This document shows positions 8,613 to 16,945 of a DNA stretch of 55,629 nucleotides, one piece after another (positions within the stretch are counted from its first letter, which is position 1; every line of letters starts with the position of its first letter). Made by a program: the position numbers and the translations under genes. The notes under the pieces were generated by a model. It did no database searches. It had not been told where the DNA came from and saw only the letters and a program-made list of their open reading frames with translations. Source of the stretch: Bacteroidales bacterium. GTDB taxonomy: Bacteria; Bacteroidota; Bacteroidia; Bacteroidales; UBA1715. The stretch is from assembly GCA_027858745.1 (NCBI GenBank), contig JAQICB010000134.1, forward strand, positions 1 to 55,629, in the 5' to 3' direction.

Positions 8613-9431
8613 ATGGAAGAATCAAAATCAAACATAGATATTTCAAAATTACGAAATTTTGATGAAATATTTTCAGACACACGAACTTTCTTCAAAGAAC
8701 ACTGGAAGCTCTACTTTTGGTTGCTCCTACTCTACGCCGGACCTTTTATTGCTATAGCACAATATATGAATGCAGAAGTAATAGAAAATTTGATAAAAAC
8801 AATTGAAACAGAATCGATAGATATTCCGGAAGTTTCTATGACTACAGCTCTCATACAGCAACTATTTGCCTTTGCAGCAAACATAGTTGTAAATGGTATA
8901 ACACTTAGTTTTATCACAGTATATGCGCTCAAAAAAGAAATAACACATGCATCGGTTATGGAAGTCTTTAATAAAAATTTGGTTTTATTCATTTCAGCAT
9001 CACTTATTTCAGATGTAATACTCAACTTAGCATTCCAGTTCTATATTATTCCGGGTATAATTCTCTTTATTCCCCTTTCATTTTATGTGTACGACAAATT
9101 GTTACACAAAGGAATCTTTGTCGAAACTTTTTCTCGAATATTCGCACTCACTCGTTCTAATCTACAATTAAGCATTGGTACTGTTGTAACTACCTATGCG
9201 ATATTTTCAATCATCGCATTTATTTGTGTGCTTATTCCATTAATCAGCACAACACCATTTATTATTTCGGGTACAATTTTTCTCACATTAGCAACAATAA
9301 TAGGCGGCTTTGTTATGGTACCAATAGTATTATTATATCATACATTATATATTACAACATTCGACACGCCAATAGAAGTAGAAAGTATTGATAGTATTGA
9401 TAACGAAAACAGTAATCCTCCTGAGGTATGA
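8613..9431 (+). CDS. Multi-pass membrane protein, function unknown
   Basis: The 272-residue product has a soluble acidic N-terminus (about 30 residues), about six hydrophobic helices (near 35-55, 82-108, 126-148, 148-166, 190-215, 218-245), and an acidic polar C-terminal tail. The layout resembles membrane proteins related to the glycerophosphodiester-phosphodiesterase membrane domain and other DUF families, but no diagnostic motif is visible. It is the first gene of a coupled operon. Its stop overlaps the start of the next gene in an ATGA junction. An inner-membrane location is inferred; I assign no transport substrate. Confidence 0.7.
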   Translation: MEESKSNIDISKLRNFDEIFSDTRTFFKEHWKLYFWLLLLYAGPFIAIAQYMNAEVIENLIKTIETESIDIPEVSMTTALIQQLFAFAANIVVNGITLSFITVYALKKEITHASVMEVFNKNLVLFISASLISDVILNLAFQFYIIPGIILFIPLSFYVYDKLLHKGIFVETFSRIFALTRSNLQLSIGTVVTTYAIFSIIAFICVLIPLISTTPFIISGTIFLTLATIIGGFVMVPIVLLYHTLYITTFDTPIEVESIDSIDNENSNPPEV

Positions 9432-9727
9432 TACTCGCAAACCACACATTATCCTTTGCTCCCGAAATAGAAAAAGAAGCTATTACGTGGATACACGATG
9501 AATTTAAACCACTTGTAGCATCTTGTCCGCACACTTCGGAAGTGCTTTTTTGCCGTCTCACATCCGATAGTGAAGTAACAGACACCTACGTTATACAAAT
9601 TCGATTTCCTGATTCGAAAGAATACGATTTATACAATACCTATTTTCACACTATATATATAGAAAAATTATTTCAAAAATTTTCAAATAAATTTGGTATC
9701 TTTTCCAGCACTTTAGAAGACGTATAA
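9428..9727 (+). CDS. DUF4286-like small protein
   Basis: The 99-residue product has no signal peptide or membrane segment. Its pattern fits the DUF4286 family common in Bacteroidota: an N-terminal beta strand, a W-containing helix (AITWIHDEFKPLVA), a central strand with TYVIQIRF, and a C-terminal F..KFGIFSSTLEDV stretch. The function of that family is unknown. The start overlaps the upstream stop by four bases (ATGA), which indicates translational coupling, and the next gene starts 5 nt downstream. The family call comes from remembered patterns and should be treated as moderate. Confidence 0.6.
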   Translation: MILANHTLSFAPEIEKEAITWIHDEFKPLVASCPHTSEVLFCRLTSDSEVTDTYVIQIRFPDSKEYDLYNTYFHTIYIEKLFQKFSNKFGIFSSTLEDV

Positions 9728-9732
9728 AAAAC

Positions 9733-10569
9733 ATGAAACTGATAGCAGAAAGCGGTTCAACAAAAACAGATTGGGTTATAATAAACACCCCGGATACTTA
9801 CACATTTCAAACCGCTGGAATTAACCCACTTTTTTTTTCGGAATCAGATACAATTCAAGAAATACGCAATTCATTTTCCAATACATACAAAACAGAACAT
9901 ATAAAAGAAATACACTTTTATGGTGCCGGATGCGGATTAGACACTGCCAAACAAAAAATCGTAGATTTACTAAAACCTCTTTTTCCACACGCAAACATAC
10001 AGATTTACACAGATTTAGTGGCTTCTGCACATGCACTATTACAAGACAAAAAGGGAATTATTGCGATATTAGGAACCGGCATGAATATAGGCTTTTGGAA
10101 CGGGACATGCATAGAATATTCGACCCCATCATTAGGATACATTTTAGGCGATGAAGGAAGTGGCACATATCTTGGTAAAAAACTGCTACAGGCATATTTT
10201 TACAAAACCTTACCTCAACACCTTCTCAATGAATTTGCAAATACCTATACTATAACACGAGAATCGTGCATACACGCCATTTATTCCGGTAAAAAACCCA
10301 ACACATATATTGCATCATTTACGCCTTTTTTGTACACACATAAACATGAGGCATCCATTCAAACAATTATCCACGAAGGATTTCAAGATTTTATAGAAAA
10401 ACACATACTCAAGATATCTCAAAAATATAATTTTTTTAGTATATTCGTAACAGGATCTATTGGATTTCATTTTAATGAAATATTACAAACGGAATGTGCA
10501 AAGTATTCAATAACAGTAGAGCAAACAATTAAATCACCTATTTCTGAATTAATTAAATTATATTCGTAA
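9733..10569 (+). CDS. BadF/BadG/BcrA/BcrD-type ATPase, N-acetylglucosamine kinase-like
   Basis: The 278-residue protein has the ASKHA kinase layout: phosphate-1 loop AESGSTKTDW at 5-14, IAILGTGMNIG as the phosphate-2 region, and LGDEGSGTYLGK typical of NagK/BadF proteins. Family members phosphorylate N-acetylglucosamine or related amino sugars; the Bacteroidota orthologues are usually annotated as N-acetylglucosamine kinase or BadF ATPase. This role is inferred and the substrate is unproven. It overlaps the histidine kinase gene by one base (TAATG), so sugar kinase and sensor are translated from one message. At 278 residues it is typical of the short bacterial members. Confidence 0.78.
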   Translation: MKLIAESGSTKTDWVIINTPDTYTFQTAGINPLFFSESDTIQEIRNSFSNTYKTEHIKEIHFYGAGCGLDTAKQKIVDLLKPLFPHANIQIYTDLVASAHALLQDKKGIIAILGTGMNIGFWNGTCIEYSTPSLGYILGDEGSGTYLGKKLLQAYFYKTLPQHLLNEFANTYTITRESCIHAIYSGKKPNTYIASFTPFLYTHKHEASIQTIIHEGFQDFIEKHILKISQKYNFFSIFVTGSIGFHFNEILQTECAKYSITVEQTIKSPISELIKLYS

Positions 10570-12596
10570 TGAAAGAGCAGCAAGATTTATTGGCACACAT
10601 AAAAAAAATAGAACAAGAAAATATCTTGCTGAAAAAAAAATTAGCAACAAACCAACAAAAATCTCAAGATTATAAAAAAAGTGTTGCCGGCTTAGTTCTC
10701 AAACGAACACAAGAACTCGAAGAAATGAATGTTGATTTACAATCGGCAAAACATGAATTAGAAAAATACAAAAATCACCTTGAAGATGTTATCCGCGAAC
10801 GCACAATCGACTTAAAATTTAGTGAACAACGATTTATTTCGGTGAGTGACAGTTTAACAGGTGGGGCAATTTTTGAAATTAAACTTGACAAATATGACAC
10901 ACCACAAATAGGTTATTTAAGTAAATCATTTAGCGACATTGTTAATGTAAATTTAAAAAACAGCACAAACGAACTTGAGTCTTTTACAAGAAAAATTCAC
11001 CCCGAAGATTTACAGACATTTCAAGAGAAATTTTCGATAAGTAAAAAAACAAAATCACTATTTGATATAGAAATTCGCTTATTAACACCTCACAAATCCA
11101 ACAAATACATTCACATTAGAGCAAATGCCATAGACATATCTGCAACATCTGCAACTTGGGTTGGTATTTTATTCGACACAACCGAAAAAAACAAATTCCA
11201 AAAAGAAATACAAGAACGAGAGGCTATTCTTAATGCAATAATTGAGACCATTCCATACGATTTTTGGGCTATAGATAAAAATGGCACCTGTTTCTTACAA
11301 AATCAGGCATCAAAAAAATTATGGGGAAACATACGCGAACAAACATTACAGAAAAGTAATATCCCTAAAAAATCTAAGAACCTGTTTGTTAAAAAAATAC
11401 AGAATGTAAAAAAGAATAAAATTATCAACCAAGAAACCATATTGGAAGACATCTACGGCAATATTCGTGATTATCAAACCCTTATTGCTCCCATCTTACT
11501 TGAAAATGATATTCGCGGTTACTTGTGTTTCAACATCGACATTACCGACCGCAAACAGGAAGAAAAAGCACGTATTCAGAATGAGCAAAAATTTCGAAAC
11601 ATTTTTGACAACAGTACCGATGCAATTATAATACAGTCGCATTATGGAGATGTGATTGAAATGAACGAAGAGTTCAAAAAACTTGTCTCATTATCCGAAA
11701 AATCAGAAACAATTTGCTTGAATCAACTACTTGAGAAAAAAGAAAAATCAGAATTTTTCCAAAAAATTAAACTCATTCAAAATACTCACCAAATATTTAT
11801 TTTCGAAACCAATTTCATTACATATAGTAAAGATACTATTCCGGTTGAAATAAAATCAAAAGAAATTGAATATCTCGATAGCAAAGCTATTCTGTCGCTG
11901 ATTCGAAACACAACCTACCGAAAAAAATTCGAAAGACAGTTAGTTAACACCATTATAGAAACCGAAGAAAAAGAACGAGCACGCCTTGCATCAGATTTGC
12001 ATGATGACATCGGTCCTATTTTATCGAGTATGAAAATGCTTACCGGGCTTCTCAAAGATTCAACAAATACCGAAACTATTCATACAATTTCAAATCAAAT
12101 TTATGATTTAGTAACAGAATCACTACGAAGTCTCCGAGAAACATCAAACTCATTAAGTCCACATGTATTAAAAAATTACGGAATAATTGCGGCAACACGC
12201 AACATTATACAAAGTTACCGACAAGTTATTGAAATATCTATTGATACGAATTGTGAAAACGAACGCTTTGACTCAACCATTGAAATTATTTACTATAGAG
12301 TTCTTAGAGAATTACTTACCAACACCATAAAACATGCAAAAGCAACAAAAATAAATATTTCTTTGCTTTATAGTAATGATATTCTTACTTTTACGTACAA
12401 AGATAACGGCATAGGGTTCAATGTTAATGAAAAAACGCAACAAAATGCTTCCGGTATGGGATTATACAATATCATTAACAGAATAAACTCATTAGAAGCC
12501 AAATACACAATAAATTCCGCTATTTACAACGGTTTTTTATTTATTTTAGAAACAAACATTGCAGAACAAAACATCAAAGCTCATGGAAAAAATTAA
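10569..12596 (+). CDS. Soluble PAS-domain sensor histidine kinase (HisKA_3 / NarX type)
   Basis: The 675-residue protein has no membrane segment. An N-terminal coiled coil (about 1-85) is followed by PAS-like segments at about 95-205, 210-335 and 345-455. HisKA_3 follows, with the phospho-acceptor H478 in ASDLHDDIGP, and then a HATPase domain with the N box ELLTNTIKHAKAT and G boxes DNGIGF and GMGLYNI. HisKA_3 kinases pair with LuxR-type regulators, and the next gene is one, overlapping by 14 nt. The input must be intracellular. The upstream NagK-like kinase suggests a link to sugar or cell-wall status, but this is only inferred from the operon. Confidence 0.9.
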   Translation: MKEQQDLLAHIKKIEQENILLKKKLATNQQKSQDYKKSVAGLVLKRTQELEEMNVDLQSAKHELEKYKNHLEDVIRERTIDLKFSEQRFISVSDSLTGGAIFEIKLDKYDTPQIGYLSKSFSDIVNVNLKNSTNELESFTRKIHPEDLQTFQEKFSISKKTKSLFDIEIRLLTPHKSNKYIHIRANAIDISATSATWVGILFDTTEKNKFQKEIQEREAILNAIIETIPYDFWAIDKNGTCFLQNQASKKLWGNIREQTLQKSNIPKKSKNLFVKKIQNVKKNKIINQETILEDIYGNIRDYQTLIAPILLENDIRGYLCFNIDITDRKQEEKARIQNEQKFRNIFDNSTDAIIIQSHYGDVIEMNEEFKKLVSLSEKSETICLNQLLEKKEKSEFFQKIKLIQNTHQIFIFETNFITYSKDTIPVEIKSKEIEYLDSKAILSLIRNTTYRKKFERQLVNTIIETEEKERARLASDLHDDIGPILSSMKMLTGLLKDSTNTETIHTISNQIYDLVTESLRSLRETSNSLSPHVLKNYGIIAATRNIIQSYRQVIEISIDTNCENERFDSTIEIIYYRVLRELLTNTIKHAKATKINISLLYSNDILTFTYKDNGIGFNVNEKTQQNASGMGLYNIINRINSLEAKYTINSAIYNGFLFILETNIAEQNIKAHGKN

Positions 12597-13215
12597 AGTT
12601 TTTATTGCCGACGACCATCAACTTTTTAGAGATGGGATTAAATACATACTATCTGAGTCAGAACGATTTATTACAATTGGTGAGGCGTCAAATGGCAAAG
12701 AACTGCTTGAAAAATTGGAACGAATAGAGCCCGATATTATTCTTCTTGATATCAACATGCCTGTAATGAATGGAATAGAAGCTGCTAAAGAAATTTTAGC
12801 AAAAAATCCGAACCAGGCAATTCTTGTTTTATCGATGTACGATAGTGAAGAATATTACAATGCATTTATCGATTTAGGGGTAAAAGGTTTTTTATTGAAA
12901 GATTCATCTAATCATGAACTGATGTCCGCTATGGATAAAATTCTTAAAGGTGACTCATATTTTTCGCAGGAACTGTTAATGAAAATTATCAAGAACAAAG
13001 ACGAGGCAAAAGACCTTCATCTTACCCCACGCGAATTGGATGTTTTAGAACTCATTTGTAAAGGATTTTCAAATTTTGAAATATCAGAAAAGCTTTTTAT
13101 CAGTCAACGGACTGTAGAGCGTCATAGAGCAAACCTGTTGGAGAAAACCGAATCTTCCAACTCTATTAAGCTAGTTCTATTTGCAATTAAAAATAATATT
13201 GTTCATTTAGATTAA
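12583..13215 (+). CDS. NarL/FixJ-type response regulator with LuxR HTH
   Basis: I chose the ATG at 12583 (MEKIKVFIADDH), because an upstream in-frame ATG would add a few residues that do not belong to the receiver fold. The 210-residue protein has a receiver domain with acidic pocket D10/D11, phospho-acceptor D56 in LLDINMP, and KGFLLKD with the conserved lysine. A LuxR-type HTH follows (LTPRELDVLELICKG, FISQRTVERHRANL). It overlaps the histidine kinase gene by 14 nt, so the two are a cognate pair. DNA targets are unknown; the structured non-coding region directly downstream is one candidate. Confidence 0.93.
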   Translation: MEKIKVFIADDHQLFRDGIKYILSESERFITIGEASNGKELLEKLERIEPDIILLDINMPVMNGIEAAKEILAKNPNQAILVLSMYDSEEYYNAFIDLGVKGFLLKDSSNHELMSAMDKILKGDSYFSQELLMKIIKNKDEAKDLHLTPRELDVLELICKGFSNFEISEKLFISQRTVERHRANLLEKTESSNSIKLVLFAIKNNIVHLD

Positions 13216-13311
13216 TCGAATTTTTTTATAACTAATTCTAAATTAAAAAATTGGTTATAAATACCCATACATTTTTAGTATAAAAAATGTGACACAGCTA
13301 CTTTTATATAG

Positions 13312-13319
13312 TATATTTG
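13312..13319 (+). promoter_or_regulatory. Possible promoter of the candidate RNA (-7 box TATATTTG)
   Basis: TATATTTG followed by T fits TAnnTTTG and sits about 100 nt after the response-regulator stop. An alternative start further down is suggested by TTGACA at 13364-13369 followed by TATTAC 17 nt later, a sigma70-like layout unusual for this phylum. Which is used cannot be decided by eye. Confidence 0.45.
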
Positions 13320-13334
13320 TTCTATAAATAATTC

Positions 13335-13361
13335 ATATTGTTGAGAGCAACAATATTTTTT
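13335..13361 (+). terminator. Hairpin with T6 tail (terminator or attenuator)
   Basis: ATATTGTTG (13335-13343) pairs perfectly with CAACAATAT (13348-13356) around loop AGAG, followed by a T run to 13361. It could terminate the two-component operon. If transcription starts at the 13312 box, it would instead act as an attenuator in the first 40 nt of the new RNA. Confidence 0.65.
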
Positions 13362-13397
13362 GATTGACATACTATCATTTTAATGATATTACAATAC

Positions 13398-13543
13398 ACA
13401 GGCAGCCTGGTCTTCTCTTTTTTTCATGGTGTTGCGGCTTTTTCATGATTGGTTATGTGGTGTTTGAGGTTTAAGGTAAGGTAGGTTGTTTTAGTTTCTT
13501 CTTCTCAGGTTGCCTGTAACCTACTTCCTTACCTCTTTTTTTT
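13398..13543 (+). ncRNA. Candidate structured small RNA with possible pseudoknotted terminator
   Basis: No ORF fits this stretch, yet it has dense complementarity. Arm A ACAGGCAGCCTG (13398-13409) pairs with A' CAGGTTGCCTGT (13506-13517) over 12 positions with one G-U. Arm B AGGTAAGGTAGGTT (13474-13487) pairs with B' (13518-13523 plus 13527-13534, three bases bulged), and B' is followed by T8. The order A-B-A'-B' is pseudoknotted, with A' and B' directly adjacent. Each of A and A' is also nearly self-palindromic (CAGG-nnn-CCTG), so two small hairpins are an alternative. The 5' end could be near 13325 or 13398. I recognise no known RNA family. Confidence 0.55.
13474..13543 (+). terminator. Intrinsic terminator of the candidate RNA
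   Basis: Stem AGGTAAGG+TAGGTT with AACCTA..CCTTACCT (14 pairs, CTT bulge at 13524-13526) encloses a 30-nt loop and is followed by eight T at 13536-13543. It is GC-richer than its surroundings. Confidence 0.7.
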
Positions 13544-13563
13544 ACATATATCAATTATATTTT

Positions 13564-13571
13564 TATCTTTG
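13564..13571 (+). promoter_or_regulatory. -7 box of the PASTA - T9SS cargo - RSH operon
   Basis: TATCTTTG followed by C matches TAnnTTTG and lies 20 nt after the terminator of the candidate RNA and 32 nt before the ATG at 13604. It marks the start of a new transcription unit. Confidence 0.65.
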
Positions 13572-13603
13572 CAACATAATAATTTTACAGTTACAGATTT
13601 TAT

Positions 13604-14392
13604 ATGAAAAAAGAAACCAATTTTTGGTCTAAGAGATTATTTATTCATCTTGGACTTATGTGTATAATAAGCATATTACTTTTTTTTCTGCTTAAATCAG
13701 GCTTATCAAACTTTACCCTTCACGGCGAAAATATTGTTGTTCCCGATTTTGTTGGCATTTCACTGGAAGAAGCTCAAGTGGTTGCTGCTGAACATTCATT
13801 AGAACTCGAAATTCACGATACTATTTTTTCAGATTTTGTTGATCCCGGCTACATTGCGGCACACATTCCTCATGCCGGAAAAGAAGTTAAAGAAAACCGG
13901 ACAATTTATCTTTCCATAAACGCAACAGGCCCGGTCATGGTGCCAATGCCCAAAGCATTTGACGTATCACTTCGTCAAGCCAAATACATTCTCGAACGAA
14001 ACGGGCTCCAAGTTGGAAGAATTGACTACAAACCAGATATAGCTAACAACTACGTGTTTGAACAAAAATTTAAAAACACACAAATTGAAACTGGAACACG
14101 CATTCCGAAAGGTTCTAAAATATCATTAGTTGTTGGGAAAAACTCTAACACTAAAGTTCTTGTTCCTAGCCTTATAGGGAAATCCTATACCGATGCAATT
14201 TCTATTCTTGACAGTTTAATGATCAATTACAATGCTGTTTTTTCACCGGCAGAATACACCTCTGCTGAAGATTCTACACAGGCAATTGTTTGGAAGCAAC
14301 GACCTTTTAGTGGAGAAAATGAAGTTATGTCATTGAGTGAACCTCTGGACTTTTGGGTACAACCGAAAAGTATTGCAGTAGAACAAGAATAA
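13604..14392 (+). CDS. PASTA-domain protein, single membrane anchor
   Basis: The 262-residue product has a short cytoplasmic N-terminus, one transmembrane helix at about 12-30, and three PASTA domains at about 43-110, 112-182 and 185-255, each starting with a V-P-[DMS] type motif (VVPDFVGISLEEA, VPMPKAF, VLVPSLIGKSYTDA). PASTA domains bind peptidoglycan fragments or beta-lactams in Ser/Thr kinases and PBPs. Here there is no kinase domain, as in the short PASTA proteins typical of Bacteroidota. It should be periplasmic and anchored to the inner membrane. The following T9SS cargo gene begins 44 nt after its stop. The partner and exact role are not known. Confidence 0.88.
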   Translation: MKKETNFWSKRLFIHLGLMCIISILLFFLLKSGLSNFTLHGENIVVPDFVGISLEEAQVVAAEHSLELEIHDTIFSDFVDPGYIAAHIPHAGKEVKENRTIYLSINATGPVMVPMPKAFDVSLRQAKYILERNGLQVGRIDYKPDIANNYVFEQKFKNTQIETGTRIPKGSKISLVVGKNSNTKVLVPSLIGKSYTDAISILDSLMINYNAVFSPAEYTSAEDSTQAIVWKQRPFSGENEVMSLSEPLDFWVQPKSIAVEQE

Positions 14393-14436
14393 ATATTTGT
14401 GCAGTACGTTACAATCGTAAAATTATCATTAAATCT

Positions 14437-16932
14437 ATGAAGCAATTTTTAGGATGCATTATTTTTTTTCTCCTACTTTCCACATGTGGATATAGTCAAG
14501 AATCTATTATATATTTCCAAACTCAACACAATCAATTAAAATCAGGAGAAACAGAAGTTCTGAGAGAGTCATTAAATTCACTCCCTTTTTTCGATGATTT
14601 TGCATATCCATACACATATCCCAATTCGAATAATTGGATTGATGCCGATGCTTATATTAATACTGCTTTCGGGGAAAATACTCCAACTATAGGAGTCGCA
14701 ACTTTAGATGCACTTCAATCCGACGGCACACTTCATAAAAATGCTTCAACTTCGCAATTTATAGCCGATTACCTAAGCTCACAACCAATCGATTTAGAAT
14801 CATATCAAATTATGTATCGTTCAGATCAATTATATAACTCTGAATTTGAACTTTTAGAAAATGATTATTACCAGTATACAAATAATTCTTTCATCCCCCT
14901 AACAAATGTACGTGCTTATTATGCCGGAGACACTCTCTATACATTTAATGGTTCATCATATGTTCCGTTTATAGATTCGCTCTATCACAAAGAAGACAAT
15001 GACTATATATATATACAGGGTTCGTATGACTTTTCGCCACAATTTCTCGAGTATTCAATTGACGACAACATAGCTTTATCATTTCAATATCAGGCAGGAG
15101 GATACGGAAACAAACCCAATGAACGAGACAGTTTAGTTGTTGAATTCTATATTCCTGCACAAAGAGAGGGTGTTTTTATCAATGAAATTACAACACAGGC
15201 AATTGAATTATATAATGCCAGTGACACTCTCGTACATTTCGACACACTTTATATAATTCCCAATCATCTCGATTCAATTCTTATAGATGGTATGTTAGAA
15301 AATTACCGAATAACGAATATTTCAATTGCTCCATATTCTCATAAAAAAATTACAGCACAAACATTCTCTATAGAATCTATTTCGCAGGCATATTTTTATC
15401 TACTACAAGCTGATTCTACCATTATTGATAGCATTACGCAAAACCAAAAAATTACGAACAATCTTCTGTTAGCTCGTATTCCCGATGGAGCAGAAACATG
15501 GTCTGTTACGACAACGCAAACGCTTGGAGCATGTAATCCGGCATGGCAAAGAGTATGGGCTGCGAGCACCAATAGTCTTGAAACATTTTCTCAAAAATTT
15601 ATACCTATTCCCGAATCATTTTTACACAAAGGGTTTCGTTTTCGCTTTAAAAATTATGCAAGTTTAAGCACAGATATTAGTCACTCTCGAAATCAAGATT
15701 TTTGGAATATTGACATGGTTTGGTTGGCAGCAAACAGAACAAATCCTAATCATAAAATTGCGGACGTTGCTTTTGTTAAACCACTTTCTCAACTCTACAG
15801 TTCATACTCTTCTATTCCCCTCTCACATTTTTCAGAAATATCGCAAAGTGATTTTCGTATGACATTAGAAATAGCATTTGAAAATTTTGATTCAGTAAAT
15901 CATCAAATTTCATTTAACTTTTCGGTGCTCAAAAAACACAGTAACGAAAAACTAACATTTTCCACAAACACATGGCTTGTACCAGGTTACACATTTGCAG
16001 AAGAAGTTGATATATTAAGTGCCTTTGACATATCCTTTTACGATTTTATAGCTTCTGACATTGGTTCATACGACGGAGGCACATACGAGTTTCAACACTA
16101 TTTCAGTGATAATTTAACTCAGCTACAAACAGAACAACAATGGAATGATACAAATCGAGTTGATTTTATTTTAGAAAATTATTATGCTTACGATGATGGC
16201 ATTCCCGAAGCCGGTTACGGTCTTCGTAATGCACCATTAGGAAGAGTTGCGTATAAATTCAGCCCGCTCAAGGCTGACACCCTCAAAGCAATTGACATTT
16301 ACTTTAATCCAACACTCTATGAAAATGCAACGTTCACTCTCTGCGTGTGGAAAGCAAACGAATTAGGAATGCCAGGTGAATTATTGTATGAAATGCCAAG
16401 TGAAAAGGTTTCCCATGATAATGGTCTCTATAATTTTAAAACATTTATTTTAAAAAATGAAGGAATTACAGGAGACGACGAAGGTGGATTATATATAGAT
16501 TCCGATATTTTTATCGGCTGGCAACAACCATACGATATATTATTGAATGTAGGTTTAGATTTACAAAGCACAATTCGTCGTAAAATATACTACAACACGG
16601 GTTACGAGTGGTTAGAATCTTCACAAAAAGGGGCATTATTAATGCGACCGGTATTTGGAGAATTACGCGATGAGCAGACAGATTTACCAAAAATTTCAGA
16701 TATAGTGCCCGGAGCATATATATATCCGAGCATTGCTTCGCATCACATTTATGTAAAGGGCATTGAAAGCCAAACACCTTATGCTCTGTACGCAATCAAT
16801 GGAACAAAAATTTCACAAGGAACAATTCAGAACCAGAGTCTTTCAGTTTCGCACTTACAAAGCGGACTTTATTATATAAAAATTAAACGTCCCGCCGGTA
16901 ATTGTCAGACACTATCGTTCGTCAAAAAATAA
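14437..16932 (+). CDS. Large secreted protein with T9SS C-terminal sorting domain
   Basis: I chose the ATG at 14437 because it directly precedes a signal peptide (MKQFLGCIIFFLLL..CGYSQ); an upstream in-frame ATG overlaps the PASTA gene. The 831-residue product has beta-rich, acidic extracellular segments. Its last 75 or so residues (YIYPSIASHHIYVKG.., YALYAINGTKISQG, LSVSHLQSGLYYIKI) form a type A T9SS sorting domain. It should be carried across the outer membrane by the type IX system and released or attached to the surface. No catalytic motif was recognised in the body. The RSH gene starts 13 nt downstream, so the two are probably co-transcribed, an unusual pairing of a surface protein with an alarmone enzyme. 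Confidence 0.85.
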   Translation: MKQFLGCIIFFLLLSTCGYSQESIIYFQTQHNQLKSGETEVLRESLNSLPFFDDFAYPYTYPNSNNWIDADAYINTAFGENTPTIGVATLDALQSDGTLHKNASTSQFIADYLSSQPIDLESYQIMYRSDQLYNSEFELLENDYYQYTNNSFIPLTNVRAYYAGDTLYTFNGSSYVPFIDSLYHKEDNDYIYIQGSYDFSPQFLEYSIDDNIALSFQYQAGGYGNKPNERDSLVVEFYIPAQREGVFINEITTQAIELYNASDTLVHFDTLYIIPNHLDSILIDGMLENYRITNISIAPYSHKKITAQTFSIESISQAYFYLLQADSTIIDSITQNQKITNNLLLARIPDGAETWSVTTTQTLGACNPAWQRVWAASTNSLETFSQKFIPIPESFLHKGFRFRFKNYASLSTDISHSRNQDFWNIDMVWLAANRTNPNHKIADVAFVKPLSQLYSSYSSIPLSHFSEISQSDFRMTLEIAFENFDSVNHQISFNFSVLKKHSNEKLTFSTNTWLVPGYTFAEEVDILSAFDISFYDFIASDIGSYDGGTYEFQHYFSDNLTQLQTEQQWNDTNRVDFILENYYAYDDGIPEAGYGLRNAPLGRVAYKFSPLKADTLKAIDIYFNPTLYENATFTLCVWKANELGMPGELLYEMPSEKVSHDNGLYNFKTFILKNEGITGDDEGGLYIDSDIFIGWQQPYDILLNVGLDLQSTIRRKIYYNTGYEWLESSQKGALLMRPVFGELRDEQTDLPKISDIVPGAYIYPSIASHHIYVKGIESQTPYALYAINGTKISQGTIQNQSLSVSHLQSGLYYIKIKRPAGNCQTLSFVKK

Positions 16933-16945
16933 GACAATACTTGAT

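Noticed and set aside
13225-13261. Hairpin TTTATAACTAATT/AATTGGTTATAAA after the response regulator
   Set aside because: It is 13 bp with one G-T pair but has no T tail on the plus strand, so I do not call it a terminator; the hairpin at 13335 is the better candidate.
13398-13543. Candidate RNA as SRP RNA, tmRNA or RNase P RNA
   Set aside because: The conserved SRP tetraloop/asymmetric-loop bases, a tRNA-like domain, and the RNase P core motifs were not found.
14353-14436. Longer N-terminus for the T9SS cargo protein
   Set aside because: It overlaps the PASTA gene in another frame and would bury the signal peptide 28 residues inside.
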